From Puccinellia tenuiflora (Eukaryota; Streptophyta; Magnoliopsida; Poales; Poaceae), in the NCBI GenBank assembly GCA_012064385.1, contig QRDG01001907.1, positions 186,001 to 250,000 on the forward strand: 64,000 nt of DNA. Reading direction: 5' to 3'. Positions 42,434 to 55,008 of the stretch are shown here, in pieces. Numbering within the stretch: position 1 is the stretch's first letter; every line of letters begins with the position of its first letter. The notes under the pieces are model-generated. The model searched no databases and was not told the DNA's origin. It saw nothing but the letters and a program-made list of their open reading frames with translations. The position numbers were made by a program, and so were the translations under genes.

Positions 42434-44668
42434 TGAAAGTGCATGGTTGATCCCATGCATGGTTTTGGTAATTAATGACAATCTCTATGGACTAATGTTT
42501 GTATTGAGCTATATTTATAGGTGTGTCCATTTGAGTTTCTTGATCTCCATTTGTTGGAATCAAGGTTAAGGGAAGAAGCTTATGGGTTGATCAAGGCTTT
42601 GTGTGGGTTGATCAACTCTCAAGTCCAAGTGAAGATATGCCGAAGAGTGCTTTCCCCATCTTGGTGTATGGGGGAGCGTCATGTGAATCTTCACCAAGCG
42701 AAGCGCAATCAAGAAAGGTGGTGCATCTTGAGGAGATGAAGATCGTCTTCATCAACCTCAAGTGGATTAATGCGCAAGGCAAAGGTATGATCTTGATAGG
42801 GCTTTTATTTTACCGGTCTCATGATGTTAGTGAGAGACCGGATTATAGGATAGTTAACCGTACTATCAAGAGGGGCTCTCGACCGAATATCTTGATCGTA
42901 TCGTAGTAGAGAGCACAAACCTTTGCATCTTTGCAATCATCTTTCTTGGTTGTTATTTGGATTTTATCCATGTGAGAATTTAGAGCTTGTGTTCATCTCC
43001 ATACCAAGCTCTAGTTCATCAAAAACGGATTTCATGAATATCTTCTTGCGTTTTTGATATTGGAGGTTTTTCCGGTTTGTCTCTTCTAAGAGAGGTCAAA
43101 CTCTCTCCTTATGATTTCCTCCTCACATGATGGACTATGATGTGTATATTCATGATCTTGTAGGGCTTGTGATTATCTTTGAAACAGGCCCAATATCATA
43201 TAAAACGGAGTCTTGATTCAAAACTTGTTGGTTTTTGATATTGGAGAATTTACCGGTTATTCCTTTTTAGAGAAGGTTTACCTTTCTACATTTTGTTTTA
43301 TTCTCCTTTGTAGGACTATGATGTTTCTCTGCATGATCTTGTATAGCTCTTCGTTGCGGTTCCAACGAGCCCAAGATCATCAAAATCGGAGTCCGGGTGA
43401 AAAAGCTATTGCAGTTTTCGTTTTGCTGTTTTTGCAGGTTTTCTGTAGGCCGGAGTCTCCGGCCCTGGACCGGAGTCTCTGGTCTGAAACTTTGGATTTT
43501 CGTCGAACGGGTGGCGCGGCTCTGTTGCCCTGCCGGAGACACCCCGGAATGACCCCGGAGTCTCCGGTTTGGGCCGGAGTCTCCGGCCTGGGCAGACCGG
43601 AGTCTCCGGGGTAAGTTTCCTGCAACGGCTCTTTTTTGTAGAGACGTATAAAAGGCCCCCTTCTTCCCCAAAGTGACCAAGGGTTCTTCAAGCACGTTTT
43701 CCCCTCTCTCTCCCACCATTGTTGACCTTGAAAAGCTTGCCCCTCTCCCAATTTCTCCCATGATTCCTGCATATCTTTGAGGGAAAAGAGAGAGGAGATC
43801 TAGATCTACATTTCCACCAAAAAAATCTCCTCTGAGTGGGGGGAACTCGTGGGATCTAGATTTTGGAGTTCTTGGTGTTCCTCCTTTGTTCTTCCTCCTA
43901 AATCCCTCCATAGCATTAGTTGCTTTGGTTGGATTTTAGAGAGAAGGATTTGACCACTTGGTGTGTTCTTGCCTTTTGCATTAGTTGCATCGGGTTGCTC
44001 TCCCCACAGTGATACGTGAAGTTGAAGGTTGAGAAGCTTGTTACTCTTGGGTGCATTGTGTTCCCAAGAGCTTGTGCCTCTTGGGTGCATTGTGTACCCT
44101 AGACGGTTGGAGGTGCCGCGAAGACTTCGAGTTGTGAAGCTTTGGCACGATTTGGGAGCCCCCAATTGAGTTGTGGGTGTGTGCCCCAAGAACGGTGTAA
44201 AAGGGCTCCGGAATCCGCCTCGAAGAATTCCGATAGTGGAAGGTGAACCAAACCTTTGGGTGCGGTTCATCGGAGAATAGGGTGAGTCCTTTGTGGCATC
44301 TTGAGTAGGCCTTTTGTGGCGAGCTCACACCCCTCCAACGAGACGTACTCCCTTAACAAGGGGGAACTCGGGAATACATCCTCGTCTCCACGTGCCTCGG
44401 TTATCTCTATAGCCGAGCTTTTACTTATGCAATTTACATTGTGATAGCCATCGTGCTTGAAGTCTATATCTTGCTATCACCTTGTTGCTTGCCTTGCTTA
44501 GCATAAGTTGTTGGTGCAGATAGGTAACCCTAGTAATTTAGGTTGTTGGCTTGTTAATTTAAACACCTAGTTTTATTCCGCAATTATCAAGACCCTAAAT
44601 AGAAAAAGTGTTAATCGCCTATTCACCCCCCCCTCTAGGCGACATCTCGGGCATTGTTTGTTCTTTCA
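42434..44668 (+). mobile_element. Solo LTR (2235 bp) inside gypsy pol
   Basis: TGAAAGTGCATGG at 42434 to GTTTGTTCTTTCA at 44668, with TSD AAAGC on both sides (42429-42433 and 44669-44673). No internal region or second LTR is present, so it is a solo LTR left by recombination between LTRs. The 3' part with CCTATTCACCCCCCCCTCTA is typical of grass LTRs that precede a tRNA-Met primer site. It splits the second RNase H / integrase linker of the Tat element. The short ORFs in it are not genes. Confidence 0.88.
43450..43612. repeat. Cluster of near-palindromic CCGGAGTCTCCGG motifs
   Basis: Five copies of a 13-bp motif, CCGGAGTCTCCGG or one mismatch from it, stand in about 160 bp of the solo LTR, plus one GGAGACACC variant. 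Each motif is close to its own inverse complement. They lie shortly upstream of TATAAAAGG (about 43646), so they may be a promoter-proximal element of this LTR. Confidence 0.7.
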
Positions 44669-47498
44669 AAAGCATCTGCCGAATTCATCGACTGTTCTCC
44701 TGTATTCCGCTATTGTGGGACTTTTCGTGTCCCAGCATCCATCTAGTTGCTGTACAATAAGATCCGAGTCGCCATAGCAGAGGATGTGTTTCACTCCCAA
44801 CTCCTTAGCCCATATGAAGGCCATGGAGGAGGGCCTCATACTCTGCTACGTTGTTGGTGGCGTTGAAGTGGATTCGTAGGACATAACTGAGCTTGTCACC
44901 CTTAGGCGATTTTAGCACTACTCCAGCCCCCGAGCCTTCCTTCATCTTTGAACCATCAAGGTGTGCTCTCCATCGCCTCTGTCCAGTCTGCAACAAAGTC
45001 GGCTAGAACTTGAGATTTGATGGCGGTCCTCGGCTTATACTGGATGTCAAAAGCTGCTAACTCGATGCCCCATTTGGCGACTCGGCCCGTTGCGCCGGCA
45101 TTGTTGATGATGTCCTTCAATGGAGCTTTGCTGACCACCGTGATTGTGTGATCCTGGAAGTAATGCCGTAGCTTTCTAGCGGCAAAGAATACACCATAGG
45201 CTAACTTCTGGTAGTGAGGGTAGCGCTGCTTTGAATCTGAGAACACCTCGCTAATGAAATAGACAGGGCGCTGATCTAGCCATTGCTTCCCTTCCTCCAG
45301 ATGCTCCACTACAATAACGGCACTTATCACGAAATTCGTGACCGACATGTAGAGAAGAAGCGGCTCTTTTTCCCTCGGAGCTGCCAAGATTGGAGCATGT
45401 GTCAATGTATACTTCAGCTGTGCCAAAGCTGCCTCTGCTTCCTCTGTCCAAACAAAATTGTCCGACTTCTTGAGGAGCTTGTATAATGGCAATGCTTTGT
45501 CACCAAGCCGGCTAATGAATCGGCTTACAGCCGTGGCGGAACCCGTAAGCCGCTGTATGTCCTTCAGACAAGTCGGCCTCTCGATGTTCTGAATCACCTT
45601 TATCTTTTCCGGGTTAACTTCAATTCCTCTTTGAGAAACAATGAAGCCCAGAAGCTTGCCTGCGGGTACTCCAAAGACGCATTTTGCCGGATTAAGCTTC
45701 ATCTGGTACTCCCTTAGATTTGCAAAGGTTTCCAACAGATCGGCGATAAGATTGCCACGCTTCTTCGACATGACCGCTATGTCGTCGACGTAGACGTGAA
45801 CATTGCGGCCAATTTGCTTGTCCAAACACCGCTACATACACCTTTGGTAAGTAGCACCGGCATTCTTTAAGCCGAAAGGCATTGTGACATAGCAGTAATT
45901 GCCATATGGCGTGGTGAAGGATGTCTTGACTTGATCTGACTCCTTCATCTTAATCTGATGGTAACCCGAATAAGCATCCAGAAAACATAACATCTCTGAG
46001 CCGGCAGTTGAATCAATGACCTGATCTATACGTGGTAAGGCGAACGGATCCTTAGGACAGGCTTTATTTAAGCCAGTGAAATCAATGCACATACGTAGCT
46101 CAGAGGTGTTTTTCTTTGGAACAAGCACGGTATTTGCCAACCAATCAGTGTGGACAACTTCACGGATGAACTTGGCGGCAGTGAGCCTTAGGATCTCTTT
46201 TCCAACTGCCTTGCGCTTCTCAGTTACGAGCCATCGGAGGCCTTGTTTGACCGGCTTAGCGTCCTTGTTGACTTTTAAGGAGTGCTCGGCAAGTTTCCTC
46301 GGGACACCTGGCATGTCGGATGGTGACCAAGCAAAGATATCCCGGTTCTCACAGAGAAACTTGACGAGCTCGCCTTCCTATTTGTCATCAAGGCCGGCAC
46401 CGATGATGGCTTCCTTTGTCGGATCGTCCTTTGATAGCATGATTTTCTTCGTGTCATCCTTCGGCTTGAAGCTCGAGTCAACCTTAGAGGACGTCTTTTC
46501 AGTTGCCGACATCTCGTCGGGACTCATTGTCTTCTTGAGATCCTCCAATTCTTCCTTGCAGATTTCTTCTTCAGCATGGACGACATTGGCAGCCTCACAC
46601 TCCTTTACTTTCTTGAAGTCTCCCTTGACTGTGATGATCCCATTGGGTCCTGGCATTTTCAGCTTGCTATAGATGTAGCAAGGCCGAGCCATGAACTTGG
46701 CGAAAGCCGGACGTCCGAAGATTGCATGGCATGCACTTTTAAAGGGAACCACCTCAGAAGAGACATCCTCTGTCCGAAAGTTGTCCGTGCTGCCAAAGGT
46801 GACCTTCAGGGTGATTCTTCCCATTGAGGAGGCTTGTCATCCCGGCACAATCCCATGAAACTTCACATTGCTATGGCCGAGTTGTGACTCAGAGAGACGC
46901 ATTCTCTTCAATGTTGCGGCATATAGTATGTTGATGCTACTTCCTCCGTCCATGAGCACCTTTGTCAACTTGTATTTGTCGACTATAGGGCTGACGACCA
47001 AAGCGTAGGTGCGCGTTGAAGGAACTCTGTCCGGGTGATCACTGCAATCCCAAGTGATGGGAATGTCGGACCAATCCAAATACTGAGGAACTACAGGTAC
47101 CGTAGCATTGAGTTCTCGCCAAGCCGCCTTTTCTTGCGAGAGGAATCTGTTGCCAGATTAACGATGAGACTTTCGGCATGCTTAGTGAATTTGCTGCCTT
47201 TTTCTTTGGAGGCCGCTTCATCCGACTCTGACGCAACGTCTTCTTTCTCTTTGTCGTCCTTCCTGGACTTGCGCTTGTTTTTTGACTTGCCGGCTTTGGG
47301 GTCCTTGGCGATGTCCCGATTGATGTGACATTGCTGGAGCATGTGGGAGCTCGTCCCATCCGGCCTCAGATGATGAACATAGGGGTTGTGTTTGATGCCG
47401 TCGTACTTCACCGCTGGCGGTCAGGACGATCGGTTGTTTGCCGGTTTTTTGTCCTGCCACTTGCTATTGCTTGAGCCATCGAGCAAGTGGGCACCAAC

Positions 47499-48005
47499 TG
47501 TCGTGGTATTGTCGAATCTAGCCACGGCAGGGGTGCCATCGAGCTAGGTAGAGAGAGCGGTTTTGGAGACGTGGGGTATTCCAGCGACGAGATGACAAAG
47601 GGTTTACCCAGCTTCGGATCTCGCAACGGTGGCGAAACCCTACGTGCTGCTATAATTCACTATAAGGCAATATGCGCCAATTACAATGAAGGGAGTGTTA
47701 GAGCTTGCCCTGACGCGTCCCTTAGGCCGGCTTATAAAGTCATCCGGTCCTAGGGTTTACAGGAGGAAACCTAACCGACTAAGTCACAGTTCTACTCTAA
47801 TCCGGCCTGTGCTCCGCCTTGTGGGCTAAGTCATCCTCAGTGCGGGCTGACTTCTAGAACCTTCCCTTAGCCGGATGGGCCTCCTGCGCTTCATCGTACT
47901 GGGCCGTCCGGTAAGCTGGAATTCGGCTTACCACCACTATGGGCCACCCTGGTACGCTGTCTTTAGTCTCCTTCGTAAGGGTACCTGTTTGGCATAACCC
48001 CAATA
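47499..48005 (-). repeat. Gypsy (Tat) 5' LTR
   Basis: 507 bp, pairing with 36165-36673. The terminal CA has mutated to TA (CCCCAATA at 48005). The adjacent internal sequence gives the primer-site candidate TTGGTGCCCACTTGC on the minus strand. Confidence 0.92.
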
Positions 48006-48010
48006 GGTAG

Positions 48011-50101
48011 TTTGCGGATGCCATTAATTTACTACTACAAAATATGCAAATTCACTTTGATTGATTGTTCATGATAATTGGTTCAAGTTAATCAAATTAA
48101 TAATAAACTCCCGCTAAACTCAACATCTATCGGGTTGTTTAGTGATACACGATCAAAATGCACTATACCAAAACCGATCATCATGTGAGATGATGTAGCT
48201 TCAAAAGTGAACATTGCCATGTTGATTATATCATCCATATGACTCGTGTTTAACCTTTCAGTTCTTGTGTTCCGAGGCCATGTCTGTACATGCTAGGCTC
48301 ATCAAGAAAGCCGTAGTATTTCTGCATGTGTAAATCTGGCTTACACCCGTTGTATGCGAACGTAGAGTCTATCACACCCGATCATCACGTGGTGCTTCAA
48401 AAGGACGAACTTTTGCAACGGCGCAAAATAGGGGAGAACACATCTTGATATTAATGAGAGAGATCACTTTATCATGCTATCGTCGCGATCAAATCTACGC
48501 ATAACAATAAGGTGAATAAAAGAATTAACATCACATGCAATTTAATCAGGACCGGGCCGGCAAAATCCGAGGCTCTGTACCAAAATCTAAAACGAGGCCC
48601 TATCTTACACAGAAATTTGAACTAATAAATAATTGTAATGTATATGATATAATATTTTACGTAACAATTGAATACTGAAAATCGTACCTATTTAACTCGA
48701 AGTCTCATAATGTTTATTTGAACATCATCATTCTTTTTGTGTTCTTTGAAATGAAATTTCCAATGATATCCTCATAATCAATCTTCTCCAACATTTCTCT
48801 CTCAAGTGCTATTGTGGCCAAATCGCTGAGTCTTTCTTAACATAACGCATGGATCAAATAAATAGTAGGCCAGAATGATACTAATTATTATCAAATAAAC
48901 ATTACAAGAGACTAAGAGAGGATCGATTGTACTGGTATGGATGCTCACGTGATCGAACTTGGATCTAAGCAAATGAATAAATAAACAATACAAGAGAGGA
49001 TCAAGCACAGTAGGCCAGAACGGAGGACTCCTATACGACTATACCTTTTTTCGCGAGTGCGTCGGTGGTCGGCCACTCGGCCGTCGGCGGCGCAGCGGCG
49101 CCATGGATGCGTGTGCGTCATGCGAGTGCGTCGGTGAGGGCCTGGGAATCACCGAACCATCACGCACTGGAAATCGACGAATCGTCACGTCGGCGAGGGG
49201 GCCTGGGAGATGGGATGCAATCGATCGATCTAAGTTGCCGTTCTGTATTCGCGTAACCACAGTGGGCCGGTTTAATGGGCGATAAATATATATAGGCATT
49301 AAAAAATTTTGGGCCCCTAAAATTCATGGGCCCTGTTCGGACCGCACACTTGGCACCACTATGGGCTCGGCCCTGAATTTAATCTGTGACATGGTATATC
49401 CTTTTTTTGTGCCTTTGATCTCCATCTCCAAAGCACCGGCATGATCTTCATCACCACCAGCATGACGTCACCGTCTCATGATTTGTCTGCACCAACTATT
49501 GCAACTACAACTATTGCTACTCTTAGCAATAAATTAAAACAATTACATGGCGTTAAAGTGACACGCAGGTCATACAATAATAAAGAGACAACCATAAGAC
49601 TCCTACCGGTTGTCATACTCATCGACATGCAAGTCGTGAAATATTACAAAACATGATCATTGCTTACATTATAACAAATCACATCTTGGCCATACCACAT
49701 CGCAAAACCTGCAAAAACAAATTAGACGACCTCTACTTGGTTTATGCAAGTTTTACGTGGCTTATATGGGTCATGAGATAGAATCGTTTTAATCTACGCA
49801 AAGCCACAACGGTGATATGAATATTGCTTATTTTATATCCTTTCCAAAGGCCTTCCGTTGTAGATCACATATCACCATAGCTAGAGAAACAGACACCCGC
49901 CAGCCACTTATGCAATAGAAGTTGCATGTCAATCGTGAAACCGGTCTCTCATGTGTGGACGAGTAAAGTTGGTCCGGGCCGCTTCAATCAAGCTATCCAA
50001 CAAGATACAAAATACACGTGGGAAGGTAGCAATAAAAACATCAACGCACACAACTTCTTGTGTTCTAATCGCACCAACATCTACGAATAGATCTAGGCTC
50101 C
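48011..50101 (-). other. Copia internal region, 5' part (with hAT insertion)
   Basis: Continues the copia interior after the gypsy element. It is AT-rich non-coding sequence that leads to the first half of the copia primer site (GGCTCC at 50096-50101). Stretches such as AGAGAAACAGACACCCGCC and AACCGGTCTCTCATGTGTGG (about 49883-49963) look like the 5' untranslated part of Angela-type elements. It contains the hAT-like element at 48547-49375. Short ORFs are unsupported. Confidence 0.5.
48547..49375. mobile_element. hAT-like element, non-autonomous (829 bp)
   Basis: Exact 8-bp TSD AATTTAAT (48539-48546 and 49376-49383). The inverted ends are CAGGACCGGGCC on the left and GGGCTCGGCCCTG on the right, matching the CAGGG-type termini of hAT elements. 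The interior is AT-rich on the left with a short GC-rich part (49060-49210). No transposase is seen. Confidence 0.88.
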
Positions 50102-50106
50102 GATAC

Positions 50107-53100
50107 TGATGATCGGTGATGGTAGCGTTGGGTTGTACCCTAAGCGAATGCGTTGATGTAGTAAGTAGCAGTTTTACCACGTTAACGAACCGAGGTTTAT
50201 CAAACCAGTAGGACTTTGAAATCAATAACAAAGTGAATGTTGAAAATCTCTGGCGTTTAATCTTCAACAGACGTAGACCTGCACACATTCAACCAATTAC
50301 TTTGCCCCCAACGGCGGAAAGGTTGTCAATCTTTCCGGTCTCGCAGAAAACAAAACGGTTAATTGTATAGTGAAATAGATGAAAATATGAAAGTGTATCA
50401 GAGGAGTAATGCTGATGAAAAGTGATGAATAAAAATTGCAATCAGTGTAAAAAAGATGGACCGGGGGCCATGGGTTCACTAGTGCAGTTTCTCAAGTAAA
50501 TAAAACACTCATATGATGGGCAAACAAATTACAGCTAGGTAATTGACAAGATTATAACACAAACTTAATCTAGCTATGACATAGAGAACATGATAATATT
50601 TATGTAGGCATCACAACAATGAACAAAGACCATTGAGTTCAACTGCATCTTTATCTAAAAAGTCCCACTAGTAGGAAAAGGCTTATAGGTGGATTACTTA
50701 GCCGTGGCGAACCACCATTTTTTTACGCCACGAGTATATAGCCGTGGCGCACCAGACATAGATGCGCCATGCGTAGGCCATTACCCGTGGCGCACCAAAG
50801 TAGCGGTGCGCCATGGCTAAGTGCACACTGGGTCGACGGAGGGGCACCCTCCTTAGTCGTGGCGCACCCAACCGTTGTGCGCCACGGGTAAGAGTATAGC
50901 CGTGGCGCACCTTATTCCAATGCGCCACCAAAAAATGGTCCCGGAGCCGAAAATTTTGACCCCACATAGCCGTGGCGCACCACTATTTTGGTGCGCCACG
51001 GGCAACCTCTTACCCGTGGCGCATCACTATTTTGGTGCGCCACGGGTAAGTTTGCTACTTTGTGCTCCCATGCACCCCCCCCCCCCCCCCCGGTGATCGC
51101 CTTTTCAGTTTTGGAAAAGCTAAAAGAAAATGTAAAAAATTCAAAAAATAAAATCCTTTAAGATGTAGTTATGTTATGGAACCTAGTTTTTCGGTAAAAT
51201 AATAAACATGAATTTAGACATATTTTTGCAATAAAACATTATGCTCAGGTAAAACGGCGATAACTTTTGCATACGAACTCGGATTTCGACGTTTAATACC
51301 TTAAAAAAACTAGACGAAAAGTTACATCCAAATCAAATTGCCTACGGCCTTTTGAGCTGTTTTCGGTCTACAGAATCCCAAAATTCGAAAGGGAACACAT
51401 AGTTTTTTGAGGTTTAAGATTTCTGGGCAGAAAAATAATAAAGGGTCTAACTTACCCGTGGCGCATGGGAAGAGTGGTGCGACACGGGTACTTATATAGC
51501 CGTGGCACACCAATATGAGGTGCGCCACGGGTAACCTGAGGGGCATGATCCGCGTGCGCAGCATCCGACGGCTCCTAGCGATTTAAAGAAACACACGATC
51601 CGTGTGCCTGTCCATGCTTGTCTCTGATTGGTCGAGAAGGGGCAGACAATCCACGCCTATTCCTTCTCTTCTCTGTCCTCCTCTCTCCACAATCTCTCCC
51701 TCCTCTCTCCTTCCTCTCTCCTTCATTCTCCATCCCTTCTCCTCTCTCCTCCCTCCCGAGCTCCATGGTCCTCCTCCCTCCCGATCTCCTCCAGCCGCCG
51801 CATCCTCATGCTATTGTGCTCTTCCATGCTCGGCCTCGCCCGGCGACGATGAGCACCGACGAGAAGGGCCACGCCGACGGACTCAAGCAGAGCCGTGCCG
51901 ACAAACTCGAGCCGAGCATGAACCCACTCCCCCCCCCGGAGACGTCGACCCCCAACGGCCACTGACCACGAGCTCGGCAGCGGTCGAGCATGAACTAGAG
52001 GCCGGCGCGGTCGCGAATCTCCTCGCTCCGGGCGACCTCCTCGACGACGGCGAGATCCTCCACGACTATGGCCTCCTCCACGGCGCGAGCGATTCCATGG
52101 CGAGCACCTCCACGAGCACCCTCCACAACGGCCGGCGAGCTGGGAGATGCCGACGTGGGCGGTGGCCGATCGGTTTTTTTTAATTCGGAAATTCATAGCC
52201 GTGGCCCACCAAAACTAGGTGCGCCACGGGTATGTGCATATAGCCGTGGCGCACCAAAACTATGTGCGCCACGGGTATGTGCACATACCCATGGCGCACC
52301 TAGTTTTGGTGCGCCACGGGTATGTGCACATACCCATGGCGCACCAAGACCCCTGCGCCACGGCTATTGTATTACCCGTGGCGTGGCAATCTGTGGCGCA
52401 GGGCGCTGCGCCACGGGTAAGCATTTTCGGTGCGCCACGGGTAAGCTTTTTTGTGCTAGTGTCCACCGTGGGATCGTTATCCAGCCTGTCACCCAACGGT
52501 ATTAAGTTGCAAGCAACAGAAATTTGCATTAAGTAAAGCGCATGAAGTAAGCAATACTAATATCAAAAGAGACATTAACACCGTTGTTTTACCCTTAGTA
52601 GCAACAGCACACCCTCGCCCTGTGGAGATACACACAATCACTCGTGCCCAGGAACAAAAGGGGGGATGAACCCACTATCTAGCATAAATACTCCCTCTTA
52701 GAGATACACACAATCACTTGGCCAAAGTAACTACGCACATCGGAGAGCATGCAAGAACATAAATCAACATATAAGAATCATGCACAATCTGATCATAACT
52801 TCATAATCCATCAGATCCCAGCAAACACATCACATAGCATTACAATAATCGATCTTGATCATGTTAGGCAGCTCACAAGATCATAATACATGAAGCACAA
52901 GGGAGAGAGACTACCATCTAGCTACTGCTATGGACCCGTAGTCCAAGGTGGGACTACTCACAAATCATCCCGGAGGAAGGCATGGCGATGAAGAGCCATC
53001 CAAGATGGATCTCCCCTCCGGCAGGGTGCCGGGATCAGCTTCAGAATCACCCACGAACTAGGGTTTATGGTGGCGGCACCTCGGGGTGACTTCTCTGGAA

Positions 53101-53522
53101 AATAATGGCCGCCTCGACGTTTTTTGGATTAATCTAATTTTATAGGCATCGGAGGGGGCCGAGGGGACCCACCAGGAGCAGGGGTGGGTCCCACCCGCCG
53201 CCGTAGGGCAGGCCGCGGCTGGGGGTCGTCCTGCCCTGTGGGTGGCCCCCAAGGCTACCCTGGGGGCCACCCTCTCGGCCGAAACTCCGTCTTGGCGAAT
53301 AAAAAATCCTCTAAATTTTTAGCGCATTCCGAGAATATTTCCTGTGGTAAGTTTCTGAAACGAAAAGACAACAAAAACAGGAAACTGGCACTAGGCATCT
53401 TGTCAATAGGTTAGTCCGACAAAATGCATAAAAATGATGTAATAAGATAGTAGAAATATGTGACAATATCACAAAACTAGCATGGATCAATCAAAAATTA
53501 TAGATACGTTTGACACGTATCA
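50107..53522 (-). repeat. 3' LTR of the 50-64 kb element, interrupted by CACTA
   Basis: 3416 bp as it stands; about 1617 bp without the CACTA and its TSD. It pairs with 62630-63715, which lacks about 530 bp of the middle. Confidence 0.88.
50666..52461. mobile_element. Complete non-autonomous CACTA, family 1 (1796 bp)
   Basis: CACTAGTAGGAAAAGG at 50666 to TTTTTTGTGCTAGTG at 52461, with TSD TCC on both sides (50663-50665 and 52462-52464). GTGGCGCACC-type arrays lie at 50697-51050, 51450-51535 and 52197-52445. The same architecture as 1-1658 and 5212-5929 recurs: arrays, poly-C, AT-rich block, single array, GC-rich block, arrays. There is no transposase. ORFs on both strands (for example 51602-52183) are repeat or compositional. 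It sits in an LTR, so it is younger than that retrotransposon. Confidence 0.93.
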
Positions 53523-55003
53523 GCATCCCCAAGCTTAACTCCTACTCGTCCTCGAGTAGGTAAGTGATAACAAAATAATTTTTGATGAGACATGCAACCA
53601 ACACAATCTTAATCAAGATAGTAATGTAAAGCATAGGACGTGAATGAAGTGATACAAAACAATTGTCTATAGTTGATAGCAAGAAAGCAATGAATAACCA
53701 AGTTGAATCATTAAAGCAAAACCTTTCATAAATAGTACGTTAAAGACATGAAAGCAATGTGACCCACATATTTGTCTAGTTCTCAAAGGTAATGGTTCCA
53801 CGACAAAAGTGTTTGAGAATCAACACAAATCAAGATGTAAGTATTAGCAAAAAGCTTCAACTTCCAACGGCTTATCTTATAGATAAAGTCAATATAAAGA
53901 TTCATATTTAATCTGACGATGCAATATGATCAATGATACCCAGGGTTAATGATGTATGTTTGCTTTGGTGGATAGAAGGAAAATAAAACCTGACTCAACA
54001 TTTAAAAGTAAAAGAAAGGCCCTTCGCAGAGGGAAGCAGGGATTAGTCATGTGCTAAAGCTTTTTGATTTTGAAAAACAGAGATAAAAACAATTTTGAGA
54101 GATGCATAATTCCGTCAACGATTCCATAGCTCAGAAGCCCATTAGTCCCCTATGTCAAGCAAGGTCTTTAGAGTTGTGAGAGCGGCTGGTTTTAAAGCAA
54201 CGAGTATATTCCTCTTTCTCCTTTGTTTCACCACTAACCAATGTTTGAGCTGATTTCTCAGATTTTCATTGTGCGGAGGAGAATGATGAGTGATATTTAT
54301 ATTTTGCTTAAGCCGCTCTCAGGTTGATTCAAGTGAGGACGTAAACCATCACCACCGGGTGAAATAGAGGGGGAAAAATAAATAAAAGAAAAACCTTGCT
54401 CGACATAAGCTATAACGAACCCCCTCCTTACTTCTTCATGAGCCTGAAAACAGAGGCACCAAAACGAGAATATTTTGAAGGTTTTAAAGGTAGAACATGA
54501 CAAATTTACTTGGAATGGCAGGAAATACCATGCATAGGTAGATATGGTGGACTCGGCTGGTAAGATAGTTTGGCTTTGGGATTTGGATGCACGAGTGGAC
54601 ATCACACTCAGTACAGAGTTTTTTGGCTTAGCAAAAATGGTATTTGAAGCAAACATCCAACCGGTAATAGAGTAACATAAGACATTAGTCAATCATAACC
54701 ATAAACACTCCACACTGTCTCCCATGTTGACCAAATAGTTCTTTTGATGGAAAGATTAGCTTTATGAATTAACAACTACGAAACACACCACACAGTTTCA
54801 AGTTTTTAACTGTATTTCTTTACTAATGAATTTCCACTCAAATAACCAGCAAGTTTAAGCATTCGTCTTAATATGTCAAAACAATTGAGAAGCATCAAGT
54901 ATCCAAACAATGATCTACAAGACTACGCGGGCTTTCGTTTCATTCTAATATCACATGGATAGCATTTTGTCACTTTGACAATTCAAGCAATTTATCAATA
55001 ACA
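53523..55003 (-). other. Internal region of the 50-64 kb element, 3' part
   Basis: Starts at the polypurine tract and is AT-rich and non-coding. One reverse ORF (54297-54692) is moderately long but has no motif I recognise. It ends at the insertion at 55009. Confidence 0.5.
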
Positions 55004-55008
55004 ACTCT

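Larger units (their letters stand above)
40942..47411 (-). pseudogene. Gypsy polyprotein (gag remnant, PR, RT, RNH, aRNH, IN)
   Basis: Minus strand, in order: a gag end with NPYVHHLRPDG (47411-47091); protease with LMDGGSSINIL (47079-46837); a linker with HAIFGRPAFAKFMA; RT with DFTGLNKACPKD, FLDAYSGYHQI and the catalytic YVDDI (46314-45600); RNase H to 44956; a second, archaeal-type RNase H (HLDGSKMKEGSGAG, NNVAEYEALLHGL; 44996-44700), a mark of the Tat lineage; integrase with its His-His-Cys-Cys finger, LDMVGP, ITDNGTNF and SNGQVE (42374-41445); and an integrase tail with HKLSPPWEGPF and WNIAQLRPFY (to 40942). It is inactive: in-frame stops near 46840, 46378 and 45832, frameshifts near 47085 and 44990, a solo LTR inserted at 42434-44668, and most of gag missing. 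Confidence 0.88.
36165..48005 (-). mobile_element. Tat-lineage Ty3/gypsy element
   Basis: LTRs at 36165-36673 and 47499-48005, with TSD GGTAG on both sides (36160-36164 and 48006-48010). The LTRs show about nine mismatches over their first ~145 aligned bases. On the minus strand the order is LTR, a primer-site candidate (TTGGTGCCCACTTGC), a short gag remnant, protease, RT, RNase H, second RNase H, integrase, a polypurine tract (CCGGGGGCTAC), LTR. The plus strand carries an extra spliced gene between pol and the 3' LTR, as in Tat elements such as Grande or RIRE2. A solo LTR is inserted at 42434-44668. Confidence 0.9.

Noticed and set aside
48547..49375. Possible small gene with reverse ORF at 49039-49299
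   Set aside because: It is fully inside the hAT-like element bounded by an 8-bp TSD, and no motif is seen.
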